DNA of 64,000 nt from positions 2,094,501 through 2,158,500 of the forward strand of contig NC_008343.2 in the NCBI RefSeq assembly GCF_000014285.2, in the 5' to 3' direction. A program made the translations under genes and the position numbers. The notes beneath the pieces are model-generated. The model saw only the letters and a program-made list of their open reading frames with translations. It searched no databases and had not been told where the DNA came from. Shown one piece after another: positions 36,074-44,963 of the stretch; position 1 is the first letter of the stretch, and each line of letters starts with the position of its first letter. This DNA comes from Granulibacter bethesdensis CGDNIH1 (GTDB taxonomy: Bacteria > Pseudomonadota > Alphaproteobacteria > Acetobacterales > Acetobacteraceae).

Positions 36074-36160
36074 CAATCCATTGCCGATATATTTAACAGA
36101 AGATATAAGAAAATTATGTAATTAACGGACTAAAATTGTAATTTAAGGATCGCCAACTCC

Positions 36161-37186
36161 ATGAAAAGTACCGTACGTCTTTCCTTGACCGTTCTGCTGG
36201 GACTGGGTGCGGTCAGCACATGCATGCCCGCAAGAGCCCAAGCAGAGGAAGTAACCACGCTTCTTAATGTATCATACGATCCGACACGAGAGTTTTATAA
36301 AGACTTCAACCGCCTGTTCGAACAGAAATGGCATGCGGAAGGCCACCCGGATATCAGTGTCAAAACATCTCATGGCGGTTCAGGGGCACAGGCGCGCTCG
36401 GTGCTGGATGGGGTGCAGGCGGATGTCGTGACACTGGCCCTGTCGATCGACATCGATGCTCTGGCTGCCCATGGTTTGCTGGCAAAAGACTGGGCAAACC
36501 GTTTTCCGCATTTCTCAGCCCCCTATACCAGCACGATTATCCTGCTGGTCAGAAAGGGAAATCCCAAACAGATTCATGACTGGTCTGATCTGGTCAAACC
36601 CGGCGTACAGGTGATCACCGCCAATCCCAAGACCGGTGGTGGCGCACGATGGAACTATCTGGCCGCTTATGGATGGGCCCTGCACCAGCCGGGCGGCAAT
36701 GAACAGAAGGCCAAAGAGTTTATCACGGCCTTGTACAAAAATGTGCCTGTGCTTGATTCCGGTGCCCGTGGCTCAACCAATACTTTCATTCAACGCCATG
36801 TCGGCGATGTACTGATCGCTTGGGAAAATGAAGCCCTGCTGGCACAGCGTGACCTGGGCAAGGGAGAGTTCGAGATCGTCTATCCCTCGGAATCCATTCT
36901 GGCGGAGCCGCCGGTGGCGGTCGTCGATTCCGTGGTTGACAGGCATCATACGCGGGAAGCCGCCACAGCGTATCTGAACACGCTTTACACACCGGAGGCA
37001 CAGGAGCTGATCGCAAAACATTATTTCCGCCCGTCTGACCCTGCCGTTCTGGCCCGATACAGCGCGACATTCAAACCGCTCAAGCTGTTCGATATTCGCA
37101 GCCTGGGTGGCTGGGCCACCGTTCAAAAGATCCATTTTGCCGAAGGGGGTGTGTTCGATAGTATCTACACACCCGTGAAACAGTAA
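36161..37186 (+). CDS. sbp: Sulfate ABC transporter substrate-binding protein
   Basis: 341 residues, periplasmic, with a signal peptide cleaved near ARAQAEE. Family features: [21 protein letters not shown] at the mature start, [17 protein letters not shown] (anion-binding residues), [13 protein letters not shown], and [16 protein letters not shown]. It delivers sulfate or thiosulfate to CysTW. First gene of the operon sbp-cysT-cysW-cysA; AAGGA lies about ten bases before the ATG. The next gene begins nine bases after its stop. Confidence 0.95.
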   Translation: MKSTVRLSLTVLLGLGAVSTCMPARAQAEEVTTLLNVSYDPTREFYKDFNRLFEQKWHAEGHPDISVKTSHGGSGAQARSVLDGVQADVVTLALSIDIDALAAHGLLAKDWANRFPHFSAPYTSTIILLVRKGNPKQIHDWSDLVKPGVQVITANPKTGGGARWNYLAAYGWALHQPGGNEQKAKEFITALYKNVPVLDSGARGSTNTFIQRHVGDVLIAWENEALLAQRDLGKGEFEIVYPSESILAEPPVAVVDSVVDRHHTREAATAYLNTLYTPEAQELIAKHYFRPSDPAVLARYSATFKPLKLFDIRSLGGWATVQKIHFAEGGVFDSIYTPVKQ

Positions 37187-37195
37187 GCTTGTCCG

Positions 37196-38122
37196 ATGAG
37201 TCACCCTGAAAGCCTGACCATACCAGACCCGGTCCGGCCCGGCCTGAGCCTTAGCCGCACCATCTTCCGGTTTCCGGACAATCATGTCCTGCCCGGTTTC
37301 TGGCTGTCTTTCGGTGTGACCATGGGCTGGGTTTCTTCACTGGTTCTGTTACCTCTTCTGGCGCTGTTTGCAAAAGCATCCAGTGCCGGAATGGGGCAGA
37401 TGCTGCATGCCGTACTGGCTCCACGGGCCCTGGCCGCGCTGGAGCTCAGCTTTGGCGTGGCAGCGATCGCCGCCCTCATTAACCTTCCGCTCGGCCTGCT
37501 GCTGGCATGGGTACTCGTGCGTATCCCTTTTCCCGGCCGCTCTGTGGCAGATGCGATTGTTGATCTGCCCTTTGCCCTGCCAACAGCTGTGGCCGGTATT
37601 ACACTGGCCACGCTGTATGGCCCGTCCGGCTGGATCGGTGCGCCGCTGGCATCCATTGGTATCCAGATTGCCTTCACCCGTCTCGGTATTGTGCTGGCGT
37701 TGATTTTCATCGGCCTGCCTTTCGTGGTGCGCAGCGTTGCTCCCGTGCTTGCTGATTTTCCCGCCGAGCAGGAGGAAGCCGCTACCACCCTTGGCGCATC
37801 ACCATGGCAGAGCTTCCGGCGGGTTATGCTGCCCGCCCTGTTGCCCGCTTTGCTCTCCGGCTTCGGACTGGCTTTCGCACGCGGGGTTGGCGAGTATGGC
37901 TCCGTGATTTTCATTTCGAGCAATATCCCGATGGTCAGTGAAATCGCACCGACCCTGATTGTCTCCGAATTACAGGAATTCCACTACGCATCGGCCGCCT
38001 GCATAGGACTGGTCATGCTGGCCGGTTCCGCTCTCAGCCTTGTGCTGGTTGCCGCACTGCAACGGCACTGGGCATCCCCCGCCTCCCGCAAGCATCGCCT
38101 TGTCGCCGGAGGTCAGAAATGA
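37196..38122 (+). CDS. cysT: Sulfate ABC transporter permease CysT
   Basis: 308 residues with six membrane helices. The EAA loop contact with CysA is EEAATTLGASPWQSFRRVMLPAL. The sequence DLPFALPTAVAGITLATLYGP is typical of CysT/CysU. About 30 polar residues precede the first helix, longer than in Escherichia coli. It overlaps cysW by four bases (ATGA), so translation is coupled. Confidence 0.95.
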   Translation: MSHPESLTIPDPVRPGLSLSRTIFRFPDNHVLPGFWLSFGVTMGWVSSLVLLPLLALFAKASSAGMGQMLHAVLAPRALAALELSFGVAAIAALINLPLGLLLAWVLVRIPFPGRSVADAIVDLPFALPTAVAGITLATLYGPSGWIGAPLASIGIQIAFTRLGIVLALIFIGLPFVVRSVAPVLADFPAEQEEAATTLGASPWQSFRRVMLPALLPALLSGFGLAFARGVGEYGSVIFISSNIPMVSEIAPTLIVSELQEFHYASAACIGLVMLAGSALSLVLVAALQRHWASPASRKHRLVAGGQK

Positions 38123-38928
38123 CCCGGAAAAAACATCTGCACGCCGGCAATATTCTCTGCCTGCTTGCGGGATTACTGATCGTGATCGGTTTTCTGCTGC
38201 TGCCGCTGATTGCGGTGTTTGCCGAAGCGTTGCGGGGGGGAGTTTATGTTGCTCTCAATTCCCTGAGCGACCCGGATGCGCTCTCGGCCATCAGACTGAC
38301 CTTGCTGGTGACCGCCATTGCCGTGCCGGTCAATACGCTGTGCGGGATCGCCGCCGCCTGGGTGCTGAGCAAATTCTCCTTTCCCGGCCAGAAGCTGCTC
38401 TCCATGCTGATCGACCTGCCGCTCAGCATCTCGCCGGTCGTGGCCGGTCTGGTGTGGATCCTGCTGTTCGGCACACGCGGCTGGTGGGGGGCGGCCCTTC
38501 AACAGCATGGTATTCAGATTGCCTTCGCCACACCGGGTATCGTGCTGGCCACGCTGTTCGTCACCTTTCCCTATGTCGCACGCACCATCCTGCCGCTGAT
38601 GCAGTCTCAGGGCACAGAGCAGGAGGAAGCCGCCGTGATGCTGGGGGCCGGGTTCGGCACTATGCTGCGCCGTATCGTGGTGCCGGATATCGGCTGGGCG
38701 CTGCTGTCCGGCGTGCTGCTCTGCACCGCCCGGGCAATGGGGGAGTTCGGGGCGGTCTCCGTGATTTCCGGACATATTCCAGGCGTCTCTGAAACCATGC
38801 CCGTGCATATCCAGACCCTGTATGATGGCTATCAAAGTGCGGCCGCTTTCGCCATGGCGGCAGTGCTGGCGCTGTCCTCCATTGCTTTTCTGGCCTTGCG
38901 TCGTCTGATCTCGGTGGTCAACCGATGA
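38119..38928 (+). CDS. cysW: Sulfate ABC transporter permease CysW
   Basis: 269 residues with six membrane helices; the EAA loop is EEAAVMLGAGFGTMLRRIVVPDI. The DLPLSISPVVAGLVWILLFG block matches CysW. It pairs with CysT as the inner membrane channel for sulfate. The cysA start is 50 bases downstream. Confidence 0.95.
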   Translation: MTRKKHLHAGNILCLLAGLLIVIGFLLLPLIAVFAEALRGGVYVALNSLSDPDALSAIRLTLLVTAIAVPVNTLCGIAAAWVLSKFSFPGQKLLSMLIDLPLSISPVVAGLVWILLFGTRGWWGAALQQHGIQIAFATPGIVLATLFVTFPYVARTILPLMQSQGTEQEEAAVMLGAGFGTMLRRIVVPDIGWALLSGVLLCTARAMGEFGAVSVISGHIPGVSETMPVHIQTLYDGYQSAAAFAMAAVLALSSIAFLALRRLISVVNR

Positions 38929-38977
38929 ACCTCATCCTCTTCCCCTTTCTGGCTGCCCTGTATGGAGACGCCGCGCC

Positions 38978-40075
38978 ATGAGCATCGAACTGCGCCATAT
39001 CAGCCTGGGTTTCGAGGGGGAGGCAGGAGTCCGCGACATATCCCTGCCCATCGAAAGCGGCGAATTCCTCGCTCTGGTCGGCCCCTCCGGCGCGGGTAAA
39101 ACGACGTTGCTGCGCCTGATCGCCGGATTGTTGCAACCGCAGACCGGGCAGATCCTGATCAACGGGCGGGATGTAACGCATGCCCCCGCCAAGGAACGTA
39201 ATATCGGCTTCGTCTTTCAGAACTACGCGTTGTTCCGCCATATGAGCGTCGCCGACAATATCGCATTCGGCCTGACTGTTTTGCCACGCTCACGCCGCCC
39301 GTCGCGTGCCGCGATTGGCCGGCGGGTAGAGGAACTGCTTCATCTGGTGCAGGTGCCGGAACTGGCCGGGCGCATGCCGGATCAGCTTTCCGGGGGCCAG
39401 AAACAGCGCATCGCCCTTGCACGCGCTCTGGCGACTGAGCCGCAAACCCTGTTGCTGGACGAGCCTTTCGGTGCGCTGGACCCGCTGGTGCGCAAGGATA
39501 TCCGCACATGGCTGAGGGGGGTGCATCGTCAGCTCGGGCTGACCAGCATCTTCGTCACGCATGATCAGGGGGAGGCCATGGAAATGGCCGATCGGGTCGC
39601 CGTCCTGCGGGCCGGACAGTTGCAGCAGATCGACAGTCCACAGCATCTGGAAGCGCATCCCGAGACCGCCTTCGTGCACCGTTTTCTGGGCGAGACAGTT
39701 ACTTTCACCGCGGAAAGTCGCGGCAGCCATCTGTCACTGCCCGAGTTGCCCCATCACCCGCCCCTTGCAACCGCCCTTCCGGATGGCAAGGCTTTGCTCT
39801 CTGTACGTCCCTATCATATCCGTTTGACCGAGGGTCAATTGGCCCGGGTCGAGGATATTGCGCTGGCCGGACCCTTCACACGGGTTGTGCTGTCGCTTCA
39901 AGGGCGCATGGTCGACGTGCTGCTACCGCCAGGGGCAGAGGTTCCTGAACGGGGCAGCATACACGGGCTGGATGTCAGTCTGGGCCATCATTTTCCTGAC
40001 AACCACTCCGCAGACAAGCTGCATATCAGGACCGGGACAGCAAATTTATTACATAATTTTGCTGAAGCCGCCTGA
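38978..40075 (+). CDS. cysA: Sulfate ABC transporter ATP-binding protein CysA
   Basis: 365 residues. Walker A GPSGAGKTT, Q-loop FVFQNYALFRHM, signature LSGGQKQRIALARAL, Walker B LLLDEPFGALD and the switch histidine in VTHDQGEA are intact. The C-terminal 120 residues form the TOBE regulatory domain. It energises sulfate uptake through CysTW. A hairpin terminator follows at 40108. No cysteine biosynthesis genes are adjacent. Confidence 0.95.
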   Translation: MSIELRHISLGFEGEAGVRDISLPIESGEFLALVGPSGAGKTTLLRLIAGLLQPQTGQILINGRDVTHAPAKERNIGFVFQNYALFRHMSVADNIAFGLTVLPRSRRPSRAAIGRRVEELLHLVQVPELAGRMPDQLSGGQKQRIALARALATEPQTLLLDEPFGALDPLVRKDIRTWLRGVHRQLGLTSIFVTHDQGEAMEMADRVAVLRAGQLQQIDSPQHLEAHPETAFVHRFLGETVTFTAESRGSHLSLPELPHHPPLATALPDGKALLSVRPYHIRLTEGQLARVEDIALAGPFTRVVLSLQGRMVDVLLPPGAEVPERGSIHGLDVSLGHHFPDNHSADKLHIRTGTANLLHNFAEAA

Positions 40076-40107
40076 ATCGTCCCCTGCCCTATGGCGATAA
40101 ATAAACG

Positions 40108-40133
40108 GAATGATAGTTTAATCGTTCTTTTTT
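40108..40133 (+). terminator. Rho-independent terminator of the sulfate operon
   Basis: GAATGAT / ATCGTTC with one G-T pair and a six-base loop, followed by six T (40128-40133). Confidence 0.7.
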
Positions 40134-40155
40134 AGTCATTCAGGGCAGCTTGTTC

Positions 40156-40911
40156 ATGGTTGATCAGACGATACAGAATGCCATGACGGCAGAGAATGCC
40201 GGAGCCCCCTATATTCTCGTGGTCGAGGATGATCCCGGTATGCGCGTGCTGATTATGCGCGTGCTGCGTGAAAACGGGTTCCGGACCAGTGCCGTGCGGG
40301 ACGGGCGGGAGATGTGGCCTTCCATCGAACAGCTGATGCCCGATCTGATCCTGATGGATGTCATGCTGCCGGGCGGCAGTGGTTTCGACCTTTGCAAGGC
40401 ACTGCGTCAGTCCAGTCAGGTGCCGATCATCATGGTCAGTGCACGGGGCGAGGAAATGGACCGCGTGCTGGGGCTTGAACTCGGTGCGGATGATTATATT
40501 GCCAAACCATTCGGTAAACAGGAACTTCTGGCCCGCGTCCGCGCCGTCCTGCGACGCGGCCCGGTGAACGAGCCAACGGCGAAAGGCAAAAGCGAGACAA
40601 TAAGCTTCGCGGGCTGGCAGATCGACATGAAGCGCCGCGAACTGACCGATCCCAGCGGCGCCGTCGTCGATCTGTCCGGTGCGGAATATGATCTGCTGCT
40701 GAGCTTTCTGGAAAACGCACAACGGGTAATCGGGCGCGACCGTCTGCTGGAACTGTCCCGCACCCGGCTGGGCGATGTTTCCGACCGTAGCATTGACGTG
40801 CTGGTCAGCCGTCTGCGCCGCAAGATCGGCAATCGCGTCGGGGAACGCCCCCTGATCCGCACCATTCGCGGAGTCGGCTATATGTTCGCCGCCGACGTTG
40901 AACGGGAATGA
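40156..40911 (+). CDS. OmpR-family response regulator
   Basis: 251 residues from ATG 40156 (a TTG at 40150 is in frame; AGGG lies ten bases before the ATG). Receiver domain: acidic pair in LVVEDDPGM, phospho-acceptor Asp in LILMDVMLPGGSG, and the conserved Lys in YIAKPFGKQELLARV. The C-terminal winged helix has ELTDPSGAVVDLSGAEYDLL and DVLVSRLRRKI..IRTIRGVGYMF. It overlaps the kinase gene by four bases. Resembles the OmpR of OmpR/EnvZ; the controlled genes are unknown. Confidence 0.93.
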   Translation: MVDQTIQNAMTAENAGAPYILVVEDDPGMRVLIMRVLRENGFRTSAVRDGREMWPSIEQLMPDLILMDVMLPGGSGFDLCKALRQSSQVPIIMVSARGEEMDRVLGLELGADDYIAKPFGKQELLARVRAVLRRGPVNEPTAKGKSETISFAGWQIDMKRRELTDPSGAVVDLSGAEYDLLLSFLENAQRVIGRDRLLELSRTRLGDVSDRSIDVLVSRLRRKIGNRVGERPLIRTIRGVGYMFAADVERE

Positions 40912-42353
40912 AGCGGTTTCATCTCTGGCCACGCGGACTGATCGGTCGCGTGACGCTGGTGCTGCTGTTGGCCACGCTGCTGGAATTTCTGGGCAGCACC
41001 ATCGTCTATGAACAGACCGAGATCTATTACGCCGACGATCTGGCCGTCCAGCGTGTCGCCGAACGTCTGGCACTGAGCTATCGCGTGCTGATGGCGGCGG
41101 AGGAGGAAGAACGGCCGGCCCTTGCGAAACGCCTGTCCTCTCCCGACCTCCAGATCGGGTGGTTTGCCTCCGGTGCCGGCACATCTCCGAGCAATCCGGT
41201 TCAGATCGGCACGCTCAGCGTGCCGGGGAATGCCCTGTCCCTGCCCCCAACATCTCCCCGAGACGCCGGGCTGCTGCGGATGCAGGGGCTGCTGATCAAC
41301 AGTCAGGATCTGCTCGAAAATGTGGAGCTGCGTCTGAGCCGGGGCGGCCGCAGCCTGATCGGTACCAGACGTGATCTGATCGGCACCATGCGTCTTCCGG
41401 GTCATGTCGACAAGGATGGCCCCCGTGACAGCGCCATCGTGTTTTTCGCGACCGGCGTTCTGGGCAGGTTGCCGGGATTTTATGGTGGTCTGCTCTCTGC
41501 GGCGATTCTGGCCTGCTGCGTACTGGCCGCCGCCGCCATGCTGGTGCGAACACTGGGTCTGCCCCTGCGGACACTGGCTCAGGCAGCAGATGCGATCGGC
41601 CATGGCCCACCGGTCCAGATCAAGCCAAGCGGCCCGCGTGAGGTGCGGCAGGTGGCACAGGCCTTCAATGCCATGCAGACCCGTATCTCCCACCTCATCA
41701 ATGACCGTACTCAGGCTCTGGCAGCGGTCTCGCATGATCTGCGCACCCCCATCCAACGCCTGCGGCTGCGCGCCAGCTTTCTGGATGATACGGAGGCTCA
41801 GACCGCCATTGAGGACGATCTGGACGAGATGGAGGCCATGGTCTCCTCCGTGCTGGCTTTTTTGGCCGGGGATACGGATCCTGAAAAACACCGCCCCGCC
41901 GATCTGGCCACCATGCTGGAAACGCTGGTGGATGATGCCAGTGATGCCGGACAGCTTGCCACTTATTCCGGGCCTGAACACTGTGTCCACACGGTGCGCC
42001 CCGTAGCCATGAAGCGGGCCTTCGCCAATCTGATCGGCAATGCGCTGAAATATGCCAGCCGGGCCGATGTGACCCTGTTCTCGACCGACCACAACATACA
42101 AATCCTCATCGAGGATAACGGCCCCGGCATCCCGGAGGCGGAGCTGGAAAACGTGCTGGAGCCATTCCGCCGCATCGAGGTCTCCCGCAATCGTGACACG
42201 GGCGGTATGGGGCTGGGCCTTGCCATCGTCAGGCAGATCGTGGAGCGGGAAGGCGGGACCATCACCCTGTCCAACCGCACAGGTGGCGGATTACAGGCCA
42301 AAATCGTGCTGCCGCTGCATTCCACCCCGACCAAAGATCAACAGACCGGCTGA
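40908..42353 (+). CDS. EnvZ-like sensor histidine kinase
   Basis: 481 residues. Two membrane helices (about 10-33 and 196-216) enclose a periplasmic domain of about 160 residues. HAMP follows, then the H-box AVSHDLRTPIQRLRLR with the phosphorylated His, the N-box FANLIGNALKYA, G1 EDNGPGIP and G2 GMGLGLAI. The resemblance to EnvZ (VSHDLRTPLTR) suggests osmotic or acid stress sensing, but the sensory domain gives no clear hint. ATGA overlap with the response regulator. Confidence 0.92.
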   Translation: MKRFHLWPRGLIGRVTLVLLLATLLEFLGSTIVYEQTEIYYADDLAVQRVAERLALSYRVLMAAEEEERPALAKRLSSPDLQIGWFASGAGTSPSNPVQIGTLSVPGNALSLPPTSPRDAGLLRMQGLLINSQDLLENVELRLSRGGRSLIGTRRDLIGTMRLPGHVDKDGPRDSAIVFFATGVLGRLPGFYGGLLSAAILACCVLAAAAMLVRTLGLPLRTLAQAADAIGHGPPVQIKPSGPREVRQVAQAFNAMQTRISHLINDRTQALAAVSHDLRTPIQRLRLRASFLDDTEAQTAIEDDLDEMEAMVSSVLAFLAGDTDPEKHRPADLATMLETLVDDASDAGQLATYSGPEHCVHTVRPVAMKRAFANLIGNALKYASRADVTLFSTDHNIQILIEDNGPGIPEAELENVLEPFRRIEVSRNRDTGGMGLGLAIVRQIVEREGGTITLSNRTGGGLQAKIVLPLHSTPTKDQQTG

Positions 42354-42489
42354 AGCGTTTTTTCAGCCAGCCATATTTTGTCACGGGCTTTTTGCAACTG
42401 CGAAAAATCCATGCGCCATAACACAGGGGCGGCCGGGTGGTCGCTTCCTCCTGAGGAGGATCGTTCAGGACAGTACAGGAGACCGTCCC

Positions 42490-43191
42490 ATGGATACATT
42501 CATCAGCGGTATGGCCCGATTTCGTGGCGAGGTCTTTCCCCAGAACCGGGCCCTGTATGAAAAGCTTGCGCGTGAAGGCCAGCAGCCGAAAGCGCTGATG
42601 ATTTCCTGTGCCGATAGCCGCGTCATTCCGGAAATGATCGCCCAATGCGGCCCTGGAGAGCTGTTTGTTTCCCGCAATGTCGGCAACATCGTTCCGCCTT
42701 ATGTAGATGAATCCTCTCTCACCGGCGAAGTCGGCTCTGCGATCGAGTACGCCGTGGCCGTGCTGGGGGTCAGTGACATTGTCGTATGTGGCCATTCCGA
42801 TTGCGGCGCGATGAAGGCCATTATGAACCCGTCCGCGCTGGAACCCCTGCCGCATGTCAAATCCTGGCTGCGTCACGGCTGCGGTGATCACCAGCGTCTG
42901 TGCGAGGGCCTGCCCTCTACGGAAACCGGCGGCGATCCGGTCCGTACCCTGGCCATGCGCAATGTTGCCTTGCAGCTGAATAATCTGCGCAGCTACCCCG
43001 TCGTACGGGAAGCCGTCGCGGATGGTCGGTTAAGGCTCCATGGCTGGGTGTTCAACATCGAATCCGGCGGCGTCTATGCGCTGGATGGCGAAACCGGACG
43101 CTATCACGAAGTGATGGATCACCGCCTGCCGGTCGCCATTCATGCCGCCAATGAGGATGCGGCCTCGATCATTCCGATGGCCGCTGAATAA
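42490..43191 (+). CDS. Beta-class carbonic anhydrase
   Basis: 233 residues, interconverting CO2 and bicarbonate. Zinc ligands: Cys in ISCADSRV, with its Asp-Arg dyad, and His/Cys in VCGHSDCGAM. RNVGNIVPPY is the conserved active-site loop. The open frame extends back to 42193, but ATG 42490 has AGGAG about nine bases upstream and matches the family N-terminus. Residues after DHQRLCEG carry an insertion typical of alphaproteobacterial enzymes. A strong terminator follows. Confidence 0.95.
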   Translation: MDTFISGMARFRGEVFPQNRALYEKLAREGQQPKALMISCADSRVIPEMIAQCGPGELFVSRNVGNIVPPYVDESSLTGEVGSAIEYAVAVLGVSDIVVCGHSDCGAMKAIMNPSALEPLPHVKSWLRHGCGDHQRLCEGLPSTETGGDPVRTLAMRNVALQLNNLRSYPVVREAVADGRLRLHGWVFNIESGGVYALDGETGRYHEVMDHRLPVAIHAANEDAASIIPMAAE

Positions 43192-43250
43192 AGACGGCTC
43201 CCCTTCCTTTCCTGCCCCCCGGCAAGTTGGAGGAGTGCCGTTGACCTCGA

Positions 43251-43287
43251 CCGCGAGAAAAGAATCCTCTTTTCTCGCGGTTTTTTT
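43251..43287 (+). terminator. Rho-independent terminator after carbonic anhydrase
   Basis: 13-base perfect arms beginning CCGCGAGAAAAGA (43251-43263) with a four-base loop, then seven T. Confidence 0.9.
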
Positions 43288-43473
43288 ATGCAGCCTGGCG
43301 GCCTTCGTACAATCTGTCATCAATCACAGCTATTTTTTTGAAAAAGCGCACGGATTATACCCGGACAGCCTTCCCCCTTACAGGATCAAACGATAAAGCA
43401 TGCCACGGTGCGGCCGAATGGCAGTGTCACCGCACAGATCGGCACAAGCGCCACAATACGGCGGAGGATTTTG

Positions 43474-43983
43474 ATGACTCTTCGTTATACTGGACCTGCA
43501 ATCGCATGTATGGCGCTTGCCCTGTCGGCCTGCCAGAAGCCGCCGGAAGCCCCATCCAAACCTGCCTACATTTATGAAGCGGATACGGTCGGTGCAGCCC
43601 CGTCCTGCTCCGCACAGGACGTCACCCTGACCCCGGGCAAGGAAAGCGCCATCACCATGACCGTCCAGAATGACGGTGGCTGGTGCGCAGCCAAGGTCAC
43701 GGAGCCTGATCGCACCCCCTATACGGCCGGCCTGCTGATCGCCCGTCCGGCTCATGGCAAGGTGGTTGTGCACAGTGTCGGCTATGACACCCGCACCGAT
43801 TACACACCCGATCCGGGCTATCAGGGTGCTGACAGCTATGTGGTCCAGTTGCTGCCGGGGGATGCTATCCTGCGCGTGAACGTGACCGTGACCCCTGGCA
43901 AGACGAATATCACACCCGCCGTCACCGCTCCGAAGCCTGCCAAGGCAACGGCCGCGCATAAGCGCAGCAGCAAGAAGCGCTGA
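43474..43983 (+). CDS. Putative lipoprotein
   Basis: 169 residues from ATG 43474, which has GGAGG nine bases upstream (an in-frame ATG at 43408 has none). Lipobox LSACQ near residue 20. The mature part has an Ig- or cadherin-like beta domain (VTLTPGKESAITMTVQNDGGWCAAKV ... PDPGYQGADSYVVQLLPG) with two cysteines likely paired, and an Ala/Lys/Arg-rich C-terminal tail (KPAKATAAHKRSSKK). The basic tail could contact peptidoglycan or nucleic acid; function unknown. Confidence 0.8.
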   Translation: MTLRYTGPAIACMALALSACQKPPEAPSKPAYIYEADTVGAAPSCSAQDVTLTPGKESAITMTVQNDGGWCAAKVTEPDRTPYTAGLLIARPAHGKVVVHSVGYDTRTDYTPDPGYQGADSYVVQLLPGDAILRVNVTVTPGKTNITPAVTAPKPAKATAAHKRSSKKR

Positions 43984-44005
43984 AACGTAAAGACGCGACC
44001 CGAAC

Positions 44006-44039
44006 AAAAAACCGCCGGACAACAGCCCGGCGGTTTTTT
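44006..44039. terminator. Bidirectional rho-independent terminator
   Basis: AAAAAACCGCCGG / CCGGCGGTTTTTT with an eight-base loop between convergent genes (stops at 43983 and 44098). Confidence 0.9.
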
Positions 44040-44097
44040 AATGCCATCGCTCAGAGAGAGGAGTGCGAAAACATTCCCGCACCCTGCCTTGATCAGC

Positions 44098-44628
44098 TCA
44101 GTGCTTCTTGCTGCGACGGGAAGAAGAAGGGGTGGAGACGGCAGGCCCATCCTGCAACACCCGACAGGCAGGTGCAGTGGCGGGATACGTATCCTTCCCG
44201 GCTGCATAGCTGGCCAGCATGCTGTCTTTCGGCAACGCCATCACTTCCGTAAACAGCGGCGTCCCAAGCACGCAGAAATCGCTGCCTTCCTTGAGGGAAC
44301 TGGTAGACTGCCCGTTGGCAAGGCCGGTGATGAAAATATCATGGACTTTCTGCGCGGACTTCCCGGCAGCCTTCTGGAACCAGGCGCTGACATCCTGATG
44401 CGCCGCTGCCAGAGCCGGGCGATAGCGGGTGACAAAGCTGTTATACGCATCTTCGGTGTGGCAGGCCTTGGCGATCACCTGCAATTCGCTCTGGAGGGCG
44501 ACGGTATCGAAGGCCGCCTGCTCTGCCTGACTGGAGCAACCCGAAGCGGCCACAGCCGGGACAGCCCCCCCCATTGCTGCGGCGGCAAGGCTTGCGGAAA
44601 AGCAAAATCCGTAAAGGACGGCGCGCAT
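44098..44628 (-). CDS. Exported hypothetical protein
   Basis: 176 residues from the ATG at 44628, with AGGGA about nine bases upstream; a longer frame to 44721 exists. A signal peptide is cleaved near AVAASGC. The mature part is mainly helical (EQAAFDTVALQSELQVIAKAC ... YNSFVTRYRPALAAAHQDVSAWF) with four cysteines, and ends in a Ser/Arg/Lys tail. No family recognised. Its tail resembles that of the convergent lipoprotein, which may mean shared cell-wall contact, but that is speculation. Confidence 0.72.
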   Translation of the reverse strand: MRAVLYGFCFSASLAAAAMGGAVPAVAASGCSSQAEQAAFDTVALQSELQVIAKACHTEDAYNSFVTRYRPALAAAHQDVSAWFQKAAGKSAQKVHDIFITGLANGQSTSSLKEGSDFCVLGTPLFTEVMALPKDSMLASYAAGKDTYPATAPACRVLQDGPAVSTPSSSRRSKKH

Positions 44629-44963
44629 GGATATCATCCCTTGCATCTGTTTACACCGGCTCAGGAGCCAGCGTGCGGATACTCCCGAGCCTCCTCGCTG
44701 CCTGATACTTACGACCGGCAAGGCGAGTCATCGCGGCAAGTCTTTTATCTCTGACCAAAAATGCCTTGAGGATCAGAGTTTAGCGAGGTTTTGATAAAGC
44801 GAAACCCGAAAGAATCAAGCCCGCAGCTTCGGGACAATTCCATCGTCATGAAAATATTTCCTGACTCTGACAGGCAGAGGGTGCAGTGGAGGGCTGGTGA
44901 TTTTCAGTGCCGCTGGCTACAGCGGCATTGGCGCAGGCGGATCGAAGGAGCAAACGGCAGGCA
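44629..44963. other. Intergenic region
   Basis: 335 bases between divergent genes. It should hold both promoters. A loose inverted repeat CTCTGA / TCAGAG (44749-44754, 44773-44778) is present. The open frame of the protease-like gene reaches back to GTG 44907, so part may be coding. Confidence 0.4.

Larger units (their letters stand above)
35813..36160. other. AT-rich upstream region of the sulfate operon
   Basis: 348 bases, far more AT-rich than the genes around it. It holds two inverted repeats: CATTCTTT-TAG-AAAGAATG (35920-35938) and TGTGAA-AAAAAA-TTCACA (36056-36073). A 61-codon frame (35936-36121) has no ribosome binding site and an AT-driven composition (Asn, Lys, Ile), so it is not called. 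The sulfate operon promoter should lie here. Confidence 0.5.

Noticed and set aside
35936-36121. 61-codon frame in the AT-rich gap before the sulfate operon
   Set aside because: No ribosome binding site; rich in Asn, Lys and Ile as expected for AT-rich noncoding DNA.
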